From NCBI GenBank assembly GCA_048213135.1, contig PS015082.1, positions 162,466-226,465 on the forward strand: 64,000 bases of DNA. Direction: 5' to 3'. The notes beneath the pieces were generated by a model. It was given only the letters and a program-made list of their open reading frames with translations. It did no database searches and was not told where the DNA came from. This DNA is from Reclinomonas americana ATCC 50394 (lineage: Eukaryota; Jakobida; Jakobea; Jakobida). Shown piece after piece: positions 41,574 through 52,620 of this stretch. Within the stretch, counting starts at the first letter, position 1. Every line of letters starts with the position of its first letter. Both the position numbers and the translations under genes were made by a program.

Positions 41574-43450
41574 CTACAAGTCGTCGCCAAGGTCTATTTC
41601 CTCTGGATTCTTCTCCACGGCGGCCGACGCAGCGTGGGCGGCGCACTCTTCGTCGCCGTCAACGTCGTCAATGTCGATCTCTTCTGGGTTGCTTGCCGCT
41701 GTGTGTGTGGGGGGTCAGTCAGCAGTGAAAACAACTGCACCGTGCACCCAACAGCACACGAACCAGCAGTGGCGGCGGCAGCAACCTGCGCATAGTACTG
41801 CATGCTGGAGCTGCCGGCGCCGGCCGAGGCCTCGGCCGCCGTGCCAGCCACGTTCGGCAGGTGTACCAAGTTCTCAATGTCGATCAGTGCGACAAACTCG
41901 TCCGTCTGTGGATTGGAGAATGCATCCGGGCCCAGCATCTCCGGCTGCGAGTACCTGCCCGGTACGTACACTTGCTTGGTACGCGTAAAGTTCTCCGGCA
42001 CAGCCAGAGTGCCTCCACGCCGCTCGTGAACGCGCTGTCGCACCGCCTCCACCTCCTCGTCGCTCACCGGCCAGTCGGCACTGCAGCATCGCGAGGGTGA
42101 GTGGGTGGGTGGGTGAGGTGACGAGAGGCAAGGAGAGCACAAAAGCACGCACGGGGTGCCGTCGGGAGCGCGTGGAATGTAGAGGCGACGCCGACGCGTG
42201 TCGACCAGCGGGTTGCACTTGCGCAACACCGCCAGCCACTCTTCGTCGTAGCTGAATTCGGGCATGTCGGGCGTCCAGGTGGACGACGGTCGCACCTCAA
42301 TCACCTGCAGGAACTCGCGCATGGGCAGGCACTTGTCGAGGGCCAGGAACTTGGTCTCGGCTCCACTCGGGTGTCGCACCAACGCCGAGAACTTGCAGTG
42401 ATGATGTGCGGAGAACCAGTACCGAGGCTGCAGACGATGCAGCAGGTACTCGGAGGCCGGACTGCCAAACTGGTCGCGCTCAATCTGTTCGCTCAACCGC
42501 ACTGGGTCAATCGCACCGCCTTTTTTTTCTTGCTGGAGAGCACATGTACGACGAAACATCTTCCCGAAAGAACGGCTTCTTCTGCAACAGCCAGCTCTTG
42601 TTGCCGTACTCCCAGATGTTGCGTGGCCAGTCGTGCGAGAGGAACACATCCACCGGCCTTTTCACCTGTGCCATCTTGAAGATCTCGAGCTCCCGCGTGT
42701 GATACATGGTGATCACGTCCTTGGGCGAGAACGGCGGAAACTCGTGCAGACCTGTGTGCAGTGCGCACCGGTCATCGACGAGAAGGAGAGAAAGACAGAC
42801 ACAAGCTGCGCACCACTCTCAAACGTCCTCGAGTCGTAGATGCCCGAGAGACCGGCGATCCGCAACCCCCGAAAGTTGACCACGCCCGACGCCCCAATGT
42901 AGTAGATACGCGGTGCCGCCCAGCCTCCATAGTACCTGCCATGGCAAAAGCTCACCAGTCACCAATCTTTTGCTCGACCGCAGCGCACACATGAGCGACT
43001 CAACAGTTCCTTTTGGTGATTCGAGGCCTCGTGGTTGCCGCCAATGTACAGTGTGAGACACGGCGCCTCCAGCTCACCCGAGTAGTACTTGTAAAAGGTC
43101 TTCATGTCGCGGTACTTGGGCTTCAGATTGCAGCATAGCAAGTCGGTCTCGTTGCGAACGGCCTGCGTGCATGCATGTGAGAGAGAGACCGAGAGAGGAA
43201 GGAGACAAGATAGAGGAGGAGGCGCACTTGAAAGTCGCCACAGCAGATGAGCAGGTCGACATGCACACCGCGATGGTCGCGCATGTAGCGAATGGACTCG
43301 TAGATCTCATCAAGGTCGCCGTGTGCGCAGCCCTCAATGGCAATCTGTGTGGCAAGTGTGCGTGAGAGAAGGAGCAGTGAAGAGAGAGAAAGGCGGGAAG
43401 TGGCAGCACGCAACTCGCACAGTGCGCGGCTCACTCTCACTCTCACTCAT
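41574..43450 (-). CDS. DBR1: RNA lariat debranching enzyme
   Basis: Cleaves the 2'-5' branch of excised intron lariats in the nucleus. Exon 1 (43415-43450, [12 protein letters not shown]) splices in phase to [20 protein letters not shown]. Metallophosphoesterase blocks follow: [105 protein letters not shown] and HHCKFSALV. The residues Cys/His (EGCAHGD), Asp (CCGD), Asn-His (GGNHE), His (SHDWP) and His-x-His (SAHHH) that hold the active-site metals are all present. The C-terminus is acidic with NPEEIDI and NPEEIDL motifs typical of DBR1. The C-terminal exon was placed by a phase-1 junction. The start codon lies 57 bases from the PIG-K start on the other strand. A debranching enzyme fits the heavy intron load. 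Confidence 0.93.
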
Positions 43451-43507
43451 TGGATCACTCATTGTTCACAAAACGCAAAGTTGTCCTTGAGGACGACGAC
43501 AAACATA

Positions 43508-45053
43508 ATGCGCGTTGCAGTGTGCGCCCTCGCACTCCTCCTGCTGTGCACTGTGGCACTGTGTGCTGTTGCGTGCCCTTACTCTTACTCACTCACGCCT
43601 TCTCTCGCAGCTCACACTTTGCACACAGTCAGCATCCTCCTCTGATCACACCTCCAACTGGGCGGTTCTCGTCGGCACCTCTCGCTACTTTTTCAACTAC
43701 CGACACGGTGCCGATGCACTTGCATTGTACGCGTCTCTGCGACGCGCGGGCTTCCCAGACTCGCGCATCATTCTCATGTTGGCCGACGACTTTGCTTGCT
43801 CCACGCGCAATCCACACCCTGGAGTCATTCTGTCGGGCGCCGCACAGTACGCCACCTCTGCGTCGCTGAAACTCGCGGAGGGAGTCAGTCGGTGTGGGAA
43901 GGCACGCAGATCGCCGCTGTCGCAGGAGGAGAACACGGGTGAGGCGGATCTGCTAAGTGGTGGCTTGTACCCGGCGGATCTGGAGGTCGACTATCGCGGG
44001 TATGAGGTGTCGGTGGAGAACTTTCTGCGCTTGTTGACGGGTCGGTGGCCGGCGGAGACACCACTGTCGAAGCGACTGGGCAGTGACAGTCAGTCGAATG
44101 TGTTGGTGTACTTGGCGGGGCACGGTGGCGATCAGTTCCTCAAGTTTCAGGATGCGGAGGAGATCGACAGTCAGGAACTGGCCGATGCGTTGCAGCAGAT
44201 GCATCAGCGGCAGCGGTATGGGCGGCTGCTGCTGATTGTGGACACGTGCCAGGCCATGTCGCTGTTTGACAAGATCGACGCGCCGAATGTGGTGGCCGTC
44301 GGCAGCAGTTTGCTCGGGCAGAGTTCACTGGCCGTTGCGTGTTGTGAACGATGAGATAAGAGGGGAGAGGAGCAACAGGGACTCATTCGTCGCGTGTTTG
44401 CAGTCGTGGGTGAGCGAAGAGCTCGGCACACCGATGCTCGATCAGTACACCAACAAGCTGGCGGCCTTCTTCGACATGTATATGGAGAAGCAGGATGTCA
44501 CGCTGCAGGATATGGTGCGTGCTGGCAAAGTCGGTGAGCGGGTGGGTGAATGGTTTGGTATGCTCAAGGAATTCTTGTGTTTCTCGTCGCCTGGCAGGTG
44601 GATGTGACGAAGCGTGAGACGCTTACCTCCACGGTGGACGTGCGACACACGTTGCCGGTGGGAACCACCCTCTCCGATGTTGCGTTGAGACTGTGGAGAC
44701 AGCCGCGGGCCATCGTCACAGCGACTCACACTCTCGCACACGTGCAGCTCATGTTTGCCGACTTTTTCGCTCACCGCGTCCACGCCAACACCACCGACAC
44801 GGAACGCACGACGCTGTTGCCATCGACCCCGCCTCCACCAATGCCAGACGCGCCGGAAACAGAGTCGCCATCGCCGAGGACGACGACGACAACTACAACA
44901 ACTGCGTCGGAAACGACGACAACGGCAGAGACACGGGAGAGCCAGCAGCACCTGATGACGGTGATTGCCGTGGCGGCCTCAGCATTGGCGCTGCTCTTGT
45001 CGGTAATACCCACCGGCAAGCCAAAGTTCAGCAGGGAAAGGAGAGACGAGTAA
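43508..45053 (+). CDS. PIGK: GPI-anchor transamidase catalytic subunit (PIG-K/GPI8)
   Basis: Caspase-like C13 cysteine protease that cuts the C-terminal signal of precursor proteins and joins them to GPI in the ER. Begins with a signal peptide (MRVAVCALALLLLCTVAL). Then NWAVLVGTSRYFFNYRHGAD, RRAGFPDSRIILMLADDFAC, YRGYEVSVENFLRLLTGRW, and the catalytic pair VYLAGHGGDQFLKF (His) and LLIVDTCQAMSLFDKI (Cys). The post-catalytic block reads SSLA-SWVSEELGTPMLDQYT. After a Thr/Pro-rich luminal region there is one membrane segment near the C-terminus (MTVIAVAASALALLLSVI), as in other PIG-K proteins. Introns are few and short; the first follows the signal peptide. It starts 57 bases from the divergent DBR1 gene. 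Confidence 0.93.
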
Positions 45054-45111
45054 AAATCGAAGACAATTAGCGCGAGCTTGCCGCAAACCACTGCGAGGGT
45101 TTGTCATCGAA

Positions 45112-45986
45112 ATGCACGCACAGCTTGCGGTGAAGCGAGTGGCGCTTGAACTGGAGCAGCTGGCCACTGAGCCCCCACCAGGTGTCTCTGCGTACCCGAG
45201 CAGCGAGGAGAGTCTGTACAGACTGACAGCACGTTGTGTGATGATCATGCGAGTGGTCGTGCCTATCTCTCTCTCTTCTTACCTCTCTCTCACGCAGAGA
45301 TCGATGGACCGCAGGAGTCTCCCTACGAGGGCGGCGTGTTTCGCCTGGACGTGAGCATTCCTGATCGGTCTGTGCATGTGAGTGTGTGCATTGGTTATCA
45401 TCTCTCTCACTGTCGCACACACAGATATCCACTCGAGCCACCCAGTGTGCGCTTTGTGACCCCCATCTATCATCCCAACATTGACTCGGAGGGACGTATC
45501 TGCCTCGATCTGCTCAAGATGCCACCATCGGTTTGTCAATCGTCTCACTTCTCCTGCTTTTCGTGTCCTTCTTGCCTGAGTGTGTACGTGTGACAGGGTG
45601 CGTGGCGACCATCGATCAACCTGTCGACGCTACTGTCGTCGGTGCGGCTGCTCATGGCGGAGCCGAACCCCGACGATGGTCTCATGGGTGACATCACCGA
45701 CGAGTACAGGAACAACCGTGCGCTGTTTCTGCGCAAAGCACGCGATCGCACACGGCTGCACGCCAATGGTGGTGGCGATGATGGTGCCGGGGGTGCGCAG
45801 GCGGCAGCCGACGAGTCGCGCAAGAGACCACTGTCGGCCATCAGCAGCAGCGCGACTGTTTCGGCCACCGCCGTCACAGCAGCAGTGTCAACTGTGCCAA
45901 CGCCGTCGCCGCCGACAGCAGTTGTCGAAGAAGAGGAAGACGAAGACGAGGACGAGGACGCGCCACTCAAGAAGCGACGCAAGTGA
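45112..45986 (+). CDS. UBE2T: Ubiquitin-conjugating enzyme E2 (UBE2T-like)
   Basis: Four exons. The UBC fold starts [20 protein letters not shown], continues [20 protein letters not shown] and [20 protein letters not shown], and has the catalytic Cys in [27 protein letters not shown]-type sequence ([20 protein letters not shown]) follows. These are the distinctive features of UBE2T, the E2 that works with FANCL to monoubiquitinate FANCD2/FANCI in crosslink repair. The long C-terminal extension is Ala/Thr-rich, then acidic, and ends in the basic run LKKRRK, a possible nuclear localisation signal. It begins 58 bases after the PIG-K stop on the same strand; this looks like simple crowding, not an operon. 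Confidence 0.92.
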
Positions 45987-46010
45987 AACAGGGAAGCAGA
46001 CGTGATACAC

Positions 46011-47193
46011 TCATGACGGCTCCAGCAAGTGAGCAGCCAGTCGCACTCGTCGGTCGCGCGTCACATCGACCACCGCCAGCCGCTTGAGCAGGAAGAGATG
46101 ATCGTCGTGAACGGGAAAGCTGCCGTCCAGCGCGATACCGTCGCCCTTGGCCTCCAACAGTTTGTCACACAGCTCGACCAGTCCCTGTGAAGACAAGTCA
46201 AGAGTCTGTGCTGCCAGTCCTTCTGTCTCACGCTGGACGCAACGGGCATGCCATCTGCTTGCACCTCCTCTGTCGCATCCACATGAGCCGCAATCTCCTT
46301 CAGCTGCTCACGCAACACCGTGCGCCGTGCAAGAATCGCCTGTCGCATCTGTTGCACCTCGTCGCCACGCGTCGTCGTCATCGCCGACGGATTCGCCACA
46401 CCCATGTCGGCCAGTTTGCGCTGCAGCTGCTGGCGGATCTGCTCGTGCTCCTCGCTGTACTGCTGCTCTCTGCACGCGCGCGCACACACACGCCGCAATC
46501 GGCATCAGACGCAGACGAGGCGCAACGAGCGCACAACCAACGCAACAGTTCGCAGTCTCGCTGAGTGGCCTCTCGTCGTGCTCTCGACGCCACCAGTGTG
46601 CTCTGCAGCTCTTCCACCGCACGTCGCATCATCAGCATCGTCTCTGCATCGTCGCCGCTTGTCGTGCGTGAGCTCTCTGCGCCCACACTGCGTCAACAAA
46701 CACTGCACACACACTGCGTCAACACATCACTAGCAGTCACACACCTGCCGCCAGTGGATCGAGGCACTCCAGACGTGCAATCTCACTGCGAATCGTGGCA
46801 ATCGCTTGACCAGTGCGCGATGAAGGCTGGCGAGCAGGAGCGCTCCTCGACTGCACAGACAACACCGCGGTGTCACACACACAACGAGAATGCACACGCG
46901 CGCGATTAAAAAACACGCGCGAACCAGTGATGACAACTGATCAATCTGCGTCTGCAGCTGCGCACACGACTCTCGCACACGTCTCGTCTCCGCGGCAATC
47001 GCTGCACCCTCCTCGGCATCCACCTGCGCAATGCACTGTGAGTGATCAAGTGAGTGCGCAGTGGTTTTTTCCGATCGCCAACCTCGTGGTGTCTCAGTTG
47101 CTGCAGAAGCGCAGTGTGCTTGGTGGAGCACACGCGCGACACACGCGCTGCGAGTGCTCGAGCGGCGAGAACACGCGCAGTGGGGTCGCCCAT
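46011..47193 (-). CDS. Coiled-coil protein of unknown function
   Basis: I do not recognise the family. The proposed start MGDPTARVLAARALAARVSR gives an exon that splices to CIAQVDAEEGAAIAAETRRV and RESCAQLQTQIDQLSSL, then ATIRSEIARLECLDPLAAG, then ETMLMMRRAVEELQSTLVAS, then EEHEQIRQQLQRKLADMGV and QAILARRTVLREQLKEIAAH. The final exon is GLVELCDKLLEAKGDGIALD, then LFLLKRLAVVDVTRDRRVRL, with the stop at 46011. Nearly all of it is heptad-like helix, suggesting a rod-shaped structural protein such as a microtubule, kinetochore or centrosome component. Six short exons. The start codon is 61 bases from that of the divergent BTB gene. Confidence 0.7.
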
Positions 47194-47254
47194 GCATGCA
47201 GTACAGAGAAAGGCTTTCGTCGATCGATCACGTGTCACTGTTCATCGCCTAGCC

Positions 47255-49159
47255 ATGGAGCACTCCAGCGGCGTACACCACGTGCGCCACTCACTCTCTC
47301 TCTCCCTCACGCGCGCTGATGTTGACAGCCGCGTTCACTGACTATTGCTCGTGTCACACACGCAGTGGCAGTGTGCGGCGGAGCGATTGGCGGCGGCCAG
47401 TGCCTCTGCGATGCCTCTGTGGCCGGGCATGACGGAGGAGAGCAGTGGTGGGCGACGATCACGCGCTGCATCGCTCACCGATGTGGTCATTGTCAGTGGA
47501 GAGGTTGCTCTCTCTCTCTCTCTGTCTGTCGTGCCCTGGATCGATCGCTCACTGTGGGGTGTGGGTGGTGAACAGGAGGGTACACGACTGCCGGCACATG
47601 CGGTGATTCTGGCCTCGCGCAACGCGTACTTTGAGGAGATGTTGTGTGGCAGTGGTTTGTTTGTTATTTTCGGCTGCCGCCCGCCCACCTGCATCGTCAA
47701 GGTCGCCCACTGTTGCGTGCAACAGACTGGGCTGAACGAGGCGCTGGTGAGGTCAATCGACGCAGTGTGCCGACGCCGGTCATGGTGCAAGTTCTACGCT
47801 TTCTGTACAGTGGTGCAGTGACGTTTGACAGTGAGACCCTGGTGCCACTGCTGGCGGCCTGCGATGAGATGCGCGTGGAGGAGCTGTTGGCGCACTTGCA
47901 CGAGTTTCTGACGCATAGTCTGACTGCCGACTCGGCCATCGCTATCATGGTTGCGTCCGTCGAAGCGCCTGGGTTCGCATAGCTGATCGTTGCTCACTGC
48001 GTGCAGGAATCCGCCGACACGATGGGCCCGCGCTTCGACGAGCTGCACAAGCGATGCGCCGAGGTCGTATGCAAGAACGCCAAAGCGGCGCTGACGAGCA
48101 GGGCGTTTCAACGCTGTCGCGCCGACACACTCGGTGTCATTCTGCAACGCGACGACCTGATGGCCTCCGAAGAGGAAGTGTGGGACAGCTTGGTGGCATG
48201 GGCCTGCGCACAGTGTCATGTGGCGTCGCACAAGGTCACCGAGTGGAACGACGAAGAGAAGCAGCGGTTACGTGAGATCCTGGAGGAGCCCGTGAAGCAC
48301 CTGCGCCTGCCGTACATGCCAAAGTCGAGGTGAAACAGACCCACTCTGGGAATTCGTCTCTCCTGACTGTGTGTCCTCACTTACGACAACAATGAGGCAG
48401 GGTGCGCGAAGTGTCCGTGAGCACACTGATCCCGGTGGAGCGTGTGCTGCAGTGGACAATATACCTGCTGGAACCGGAAGGAGCGGAGGCAGGGTCCATC
48501 CCTCGGCCTCGTGACGCGCATGTGGCCGCTCGAGTATCGTGCGTGTGGAGTCTGGATGCGACCGACAAGCACTCCTACTACGTGCCCAGTGCAGATGGGC
48601 GCACTGTTGTGTTCAATGCACCGTCGTCACAGTGGCGCGGCTTCATCTTGTCTCATCCCATTCAGTATCCGCGCGGAGGAGTGATTGAGATTACGTGCGT
48701 ACCATGAACGCAGCACGCACCTACACGATGTACACTGATTATTCGTGCGCAGGTGCAAGTTCTCGTTCACCAACACCAGCGGTCGATGCGCGTTTGTTGG
48801 CTTTGCTGCCGGTCATCCAGGAACAGCGGCTCTGATTAGAGACGATGTCTACGCTCACCCGAGCTTCAACCTTGTCAACTACAACAGCAGTCTGCAGTCG
48901 ACCACGAGTTTTCGCCATTTTCCGGTGCGCCGCCACTGCGTGCCTCCCCTTGGGTCACCCCGCAATGGAGTCATGGTCACTGACGCCGTCTGAACAGGGT
49001 GGTACTCCGCTTGACCTCGAGCCGGCTGAGCTGCTGACATTTGTGGTGGACGCGCTCGAGCCGTCGCTGAGCGTGCGTACAACAGGGAATGCAGTGGTTG
49101 GTGACCTCTCAAGCGCTCACTTTGCAGTTGCCGTCGTCCCACTCACCTTCCACTATTAA
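47255..49159 (+). CDS. BTB-BACK domain protein
   Basis: The tiny first exon MEHSSG splices in phase to WQCAAERLAAASASA. The BTB fold follows (LTDVVIVSGE-EGTRLPAHAV, ILASRNAYFEEMLCGS, then VPTPVMVQVLRFLYSGAVTF, ETLVPLLAACDEMRVEELLA). The BACK region is FQRCRADTLGVILQRDDLMA and SEEEVWDSLVAWACAQ, with RLREILEEPVKHLRLPYM. The C-terminal part is beta-rich (LLEPEG..., SSQWRGFILSHPI, CKFSFTNTSGRCAFVGFAAG) and I do not recognise it; it is neither Kelch nor an evident PHR domain. BTB-BACK proteins commonly serve as substrate adaptors for Cullin-3 ubiquitin ligases. The 3' end is uncertain: reading through gives a stop at 49159, while a possible last intron would move it to about 49251. Confidence 0.8.
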
Positions 49160-49345
49160 TTACGGCAGAGATTTGACAGCATGTACCCCGCGTGGCGTTT
49201 TCCAGACGAACTCCGCCTTTGCTTCGTGGGATTCAATCCGGCCTCGACATGTACGATAGAATCGGTGCGGGTGCTTTCAATCGGGAGATGACAGAAAACA
49301 GTAAAAGATAAAGCACTGTTGATAAGCAAGGCCACCAGCCCGACG

Positions 49346-51596
49346 TCACGGCGCCGCTGCTCCTCGTCGTTGATCAGGCAGTTGTTGATACCCTCCCTGA
49401 TACTGGTCTGGTGCGCCGGCACCATTCGGGGCACCGTGAGCTGCCCCAGGAATCAACCTGACACGGTCATTCCGATTGTCGTTGACGTACGGGTTTTCCT
49501 CGTCGGGTATCTGAGGTGGACGCAGGCCTCGAATCCAGGTTGCGCGGTTGTCCCGTTGTCGGCGGTCGCAGCAACAGCACCGCCACATCCATCGAAGGCA
49601 ACGGAAGCACGCACGGCAGCAGTTGCGAAGGTGCCGGCCGATCACGTAGAACACGGAGAAGATGGCCATGAACGCAGAGGTTCCCAATAGGGCCACCGAA
49701 ACGATGAAGATGAACTGGTCGTGACTGTCGTAGAGCTTGACGAGCCAGATCAGGCCGGCGTTGGTGAACAGCAGCACAAGCATGCAGGCGTTGCACTTGT
49801 TCTCGACCTTGGCCTTGAAGTTATCCATCTGCTTCTGTGTGGTATTTTCGAACATTGATGACTCTGTGGTGGCGCGGCTTCCTGCATCATCGCAACAGCC
49901 GTCAGTAAGCCGCTGCGAAGCATTGCTGGAGATGAAACTCACCCCATGACAGATCGTGCAAACGCGCCACACCGTACGTCGTGAACCCCGGAACGAAGGT
50001 GGCCACAAACGAGTAATATGGCACCAGTGCCACAAGCATGCGCAAGAACGAGCTTGGCGAGTTCAACAGCGCAACAACGTAAGGAGCAGCTGCAAACCCA
50101 ACGGCAATGTAGAACAGCAGTCGGTCGTCGCTGCCAATGTTGTTGATGACGAAAGCCGTGATCGTGAACGCAGTTGTCAGCGTGTTGAAGATGAACAGTA
50201 AGCCAAACGTTCCCATATCCACCGCCGGCGACTTCATGAAGCGGTTGACGACAGCAAATACCAGCCACACTGCCACGTAGAGCCAGTAGAATAACTGCCG
50301 GAAGATGTCGTACATGATGTTGGTGTTGGCAGGGAACATGACGGGGAGACTGTAGGCCAGGGCGATGAGGACCATGGCCGGCGAGTGGTACGTGATGAAG
50401 CTGGTGATGAGCTGGCACAGTAGGAGGAAGTACGTGAAGGCCTTCTTGTACCACACCAACTTCGATTCGACAATCATGCTGGGCGACATGACCGTCAGGT
50501 ACATGAGGCAGCAGATGGCACCGTTGTTCCAGCGACGGCGCTGGTAGATGAACGACTCGATGCTGGTCTCGGCCTGGAAGTAGAAGACGGCGTCGGGTAC
50601 CCAGGCAGTAAACGCCTGCGCTGATGCGTGCTTCAGCACCAGAGCAAAGCTGAGGATGCGATCTGCGCAGTCAGGGGTGGTGGTGAGCCGCGTGGTCTTC
50701 TTCGCATAGAGAAAAACAGCAAAGTGTGCGAACCTTCGGCATTGCGGATGTTGGCCTGCATCAGACTCGTCTTGTGGATCTCCTCCTCAATCGTCTCAAA
50801 GTAAAATGGAAGGACGTCGTCTTGCACACTGCGATCCGAGTAGCGAATCATGCAAGCGGGTCCTGGTAAGACTGGTAGAAGTGAGCCAGTGGCAAACGCT
50901 GCCATCTGCAAGTTGCACGAGCTTTCCACATCGGCAACCTGCACCATGCGCAGGAACCAGCCGGCGGCACCATCGGTGGACCTCTCCGCCTTGGCGGTCA
51001 TCACACGTGGTCGGCCAGTGGCTCCCACGCAGTTGGGGTTGCGTACCATGTACTCGACAAGACTGACCAGACAGCGGTCGGAGAAGCCAGTACCACAGTC
51101 ACTGGAGAAGGCGAGATGTGGCTGGTACTCTCGGCAAGCTCCGTCGTAGAACCAGCGGTGCGAGTTGTGCTTGCGCCTGTTGCCTTGCTTGACCACCAGT
51201 GTCACGTATCGACCGAGCAGCATGCCGTGCGGCACGGGGGCCGACACGTAAGCGTCAGGTGCGTTGACTCCTGGAATATGCCGTACATACTCGATGACAC
51301 AGGTGCGCCGTGCCATCTCGGACCCTTCTTTGGCATCCGACATGAACTCTCGCCAGTCGTAAATACCGTGGAACAAGGAGCCAAGCACACGTTTCATGGA
51401 GGTCGACATGGCGCCCCAGCCGTCTTGCACAATGCAAAAGCGCTGTTCGACCTCGTCTGGCAAGCCGCGCTGATTGAGCACGAGCTGTTGCAGGGTGCGG
51501 ATCATCTCGTAGCCTTCCTCGTTGTAGGCACAAATGAGCGACAATAAGCGCAACGCCGCTGTCGCCCACTGCATGGGTGCAAAGTATTGCACACGC

Positions 51597-51684
<88 letters not shown>

Positions 51685-52103
51685 GGTGTTGTTGTTGGTG
51701 GTGTTGTTGTTGTTGTTGTTGTGGATTCTGGTTCCCGTTGCCACCCGCAGCAGGCGCACCGTTAGGCAGCTGGCGAAAGTTCACGACTTCGTCCACGCCC
51801 TCTTCGTTCTGTCGTCGGCGCGCCGGAACGTGCGGCTTGTAGGCGTCGTTGTAGCGTGTAATTGAGAGAAACACGCCGGCTTGGTCTGCCACCGGAATGA
51901 GCACGCGCGAACCGCCAGGTACATCATGCGGGAGCCCCGATGCGATCGGCCATCGGTCTGGAAGAGGGGCGTCCGCACCTGTTGCGTGAAACGTGACGAG
52001 AGTATGACAATGAGAACGACATGACGACGAATGTATTCAGCCGAAGCTTACCAGCAGGGGCGCCAGCAGCTGCTGCAGCCGCAGGTGGAGCTGCTGCAGC
52101 CAT
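49346..52103 (-). CDS. Chitin synthase, copy 1 (850 aa)
   Basis: GT2 enzyme that polymerises UDP-GlcNAc into chitin at the membrane. Exons 52052-52103, 50734-51978, 49943-50662 and 49346-49881 sum to 851 codons in frame. The N-terminus is Ala-rich (MAAAAPPAAAAAAG), followed by VLIPVADQAGVFLSITRYND and a poly-Gln tract of about 40 residues. Catalytic core: LSLICAYNEEGYEMIRTLQQ, IVQDGWGAMS, KHNSHRWFYDG, FSSDCGTGFSDR, CNLQMAAFATGSLLPVLPGP, EDRILSFALVLKHA, and IESFIYQRRRWNNGAI (QxxRW). The C-terminal half holds at least seven membrane segments (for example FTYFLLLCQLITSFITYHSP). The C-terminal tail is Cys/Arg-rich then Asn/Gln/Pro-rich. Introns sit at the same places in copy 2. There is no myosin motor and no N-terminal membrane cluster. 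Confidence 0.93.
51596..51720 (-). repeat. Poly-Gln codon repeat in chitin synthase 1
   Basis: Almost pure GTT/TTG triplets on the plus strand (CAA on the coding strand) encode about 30 uninterrupted glutamines, then a short His/Gln mix. The matching tract in copy 2 (about 54940-54995) is shorter. Confidence 0.95.
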
Positions 52104-52620
52104 CCACTCTCCACAAAGGCAACGAAAGAGACAAACACGACAGACAACAACAACAACAACAACAACAACAAGCCGCTAGCCTTGTTTGTTACACAACGCG
52201 GCACATGTTAGAGAGCCGGGAGTCGATCATGTCAGCCGTGATCACAGTGTAACCCACACACACCGGCGGTGGCGGTGTGTTCGTTTCCCGGCAACAAGAC
52301 GACAGTGAGGACCTCACAGCGATGCATGCACATTACTGACACAATCATGCACCGATGAGGCGACCATCGCGATCGCCGCGATGCACCTCACACACCATCA
52401 TACGTCGTCATGGCTGCAGTGCGGTGGCACAGCGATCCCACGCATCGTCAACTCCGCGCGTACTTGATTCTTTTTTGTGTTTCCCGCCCGCGAGCGCGCG
52501 CTATCGTCATCAATCATGATAGCAAGAGAAACGCCCGAAGTATGCAGCGCAGTGGATCTAAAGACTGTATTAAATGATACGAAACACTGCTGAGATTAAA
52601 GCAAGGCCACCAGCCCTACG
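52104..52620. other. Intergenic region between the two chitin synthase genes
   Basis: About 517 bases without a supported gene. It contains a (CAA)n tract at about 52144-52170, a stretch nearly identical to the region upstream of copy 2 (around 52240-52290 versus 55510-55560), the shared upstream element (52321-52500), and the 3' flank of copy 2 on the right. Confidence 0.7.
52321..52500 (-). promoter_or_regulatory. Shared upstream element, copy A (before chitin synthase 1)
   Basis: Contains ATGAGGCGACCATCGC (from 52355), GATGCACCTCACAC and GTGCGGTGGCAC, also found before chitin synthase 2 and before the ubiquitin-bearing gene. The core lies 252 bases upstream of the chitin synthase 1 start. 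The right end carries TTTCCCGCC at 52480-52488, an E2F-type sequence. Confidence 0.55.

Noticed and set aside
51580-51865. Plus-strand open frames of poly-Val, poly-Leu or poly-Cys
   Set aside because: They are the antisense of the poly-Gln codon repeat inside chitin synthase 1, which is in a phase-consistent coding exon.
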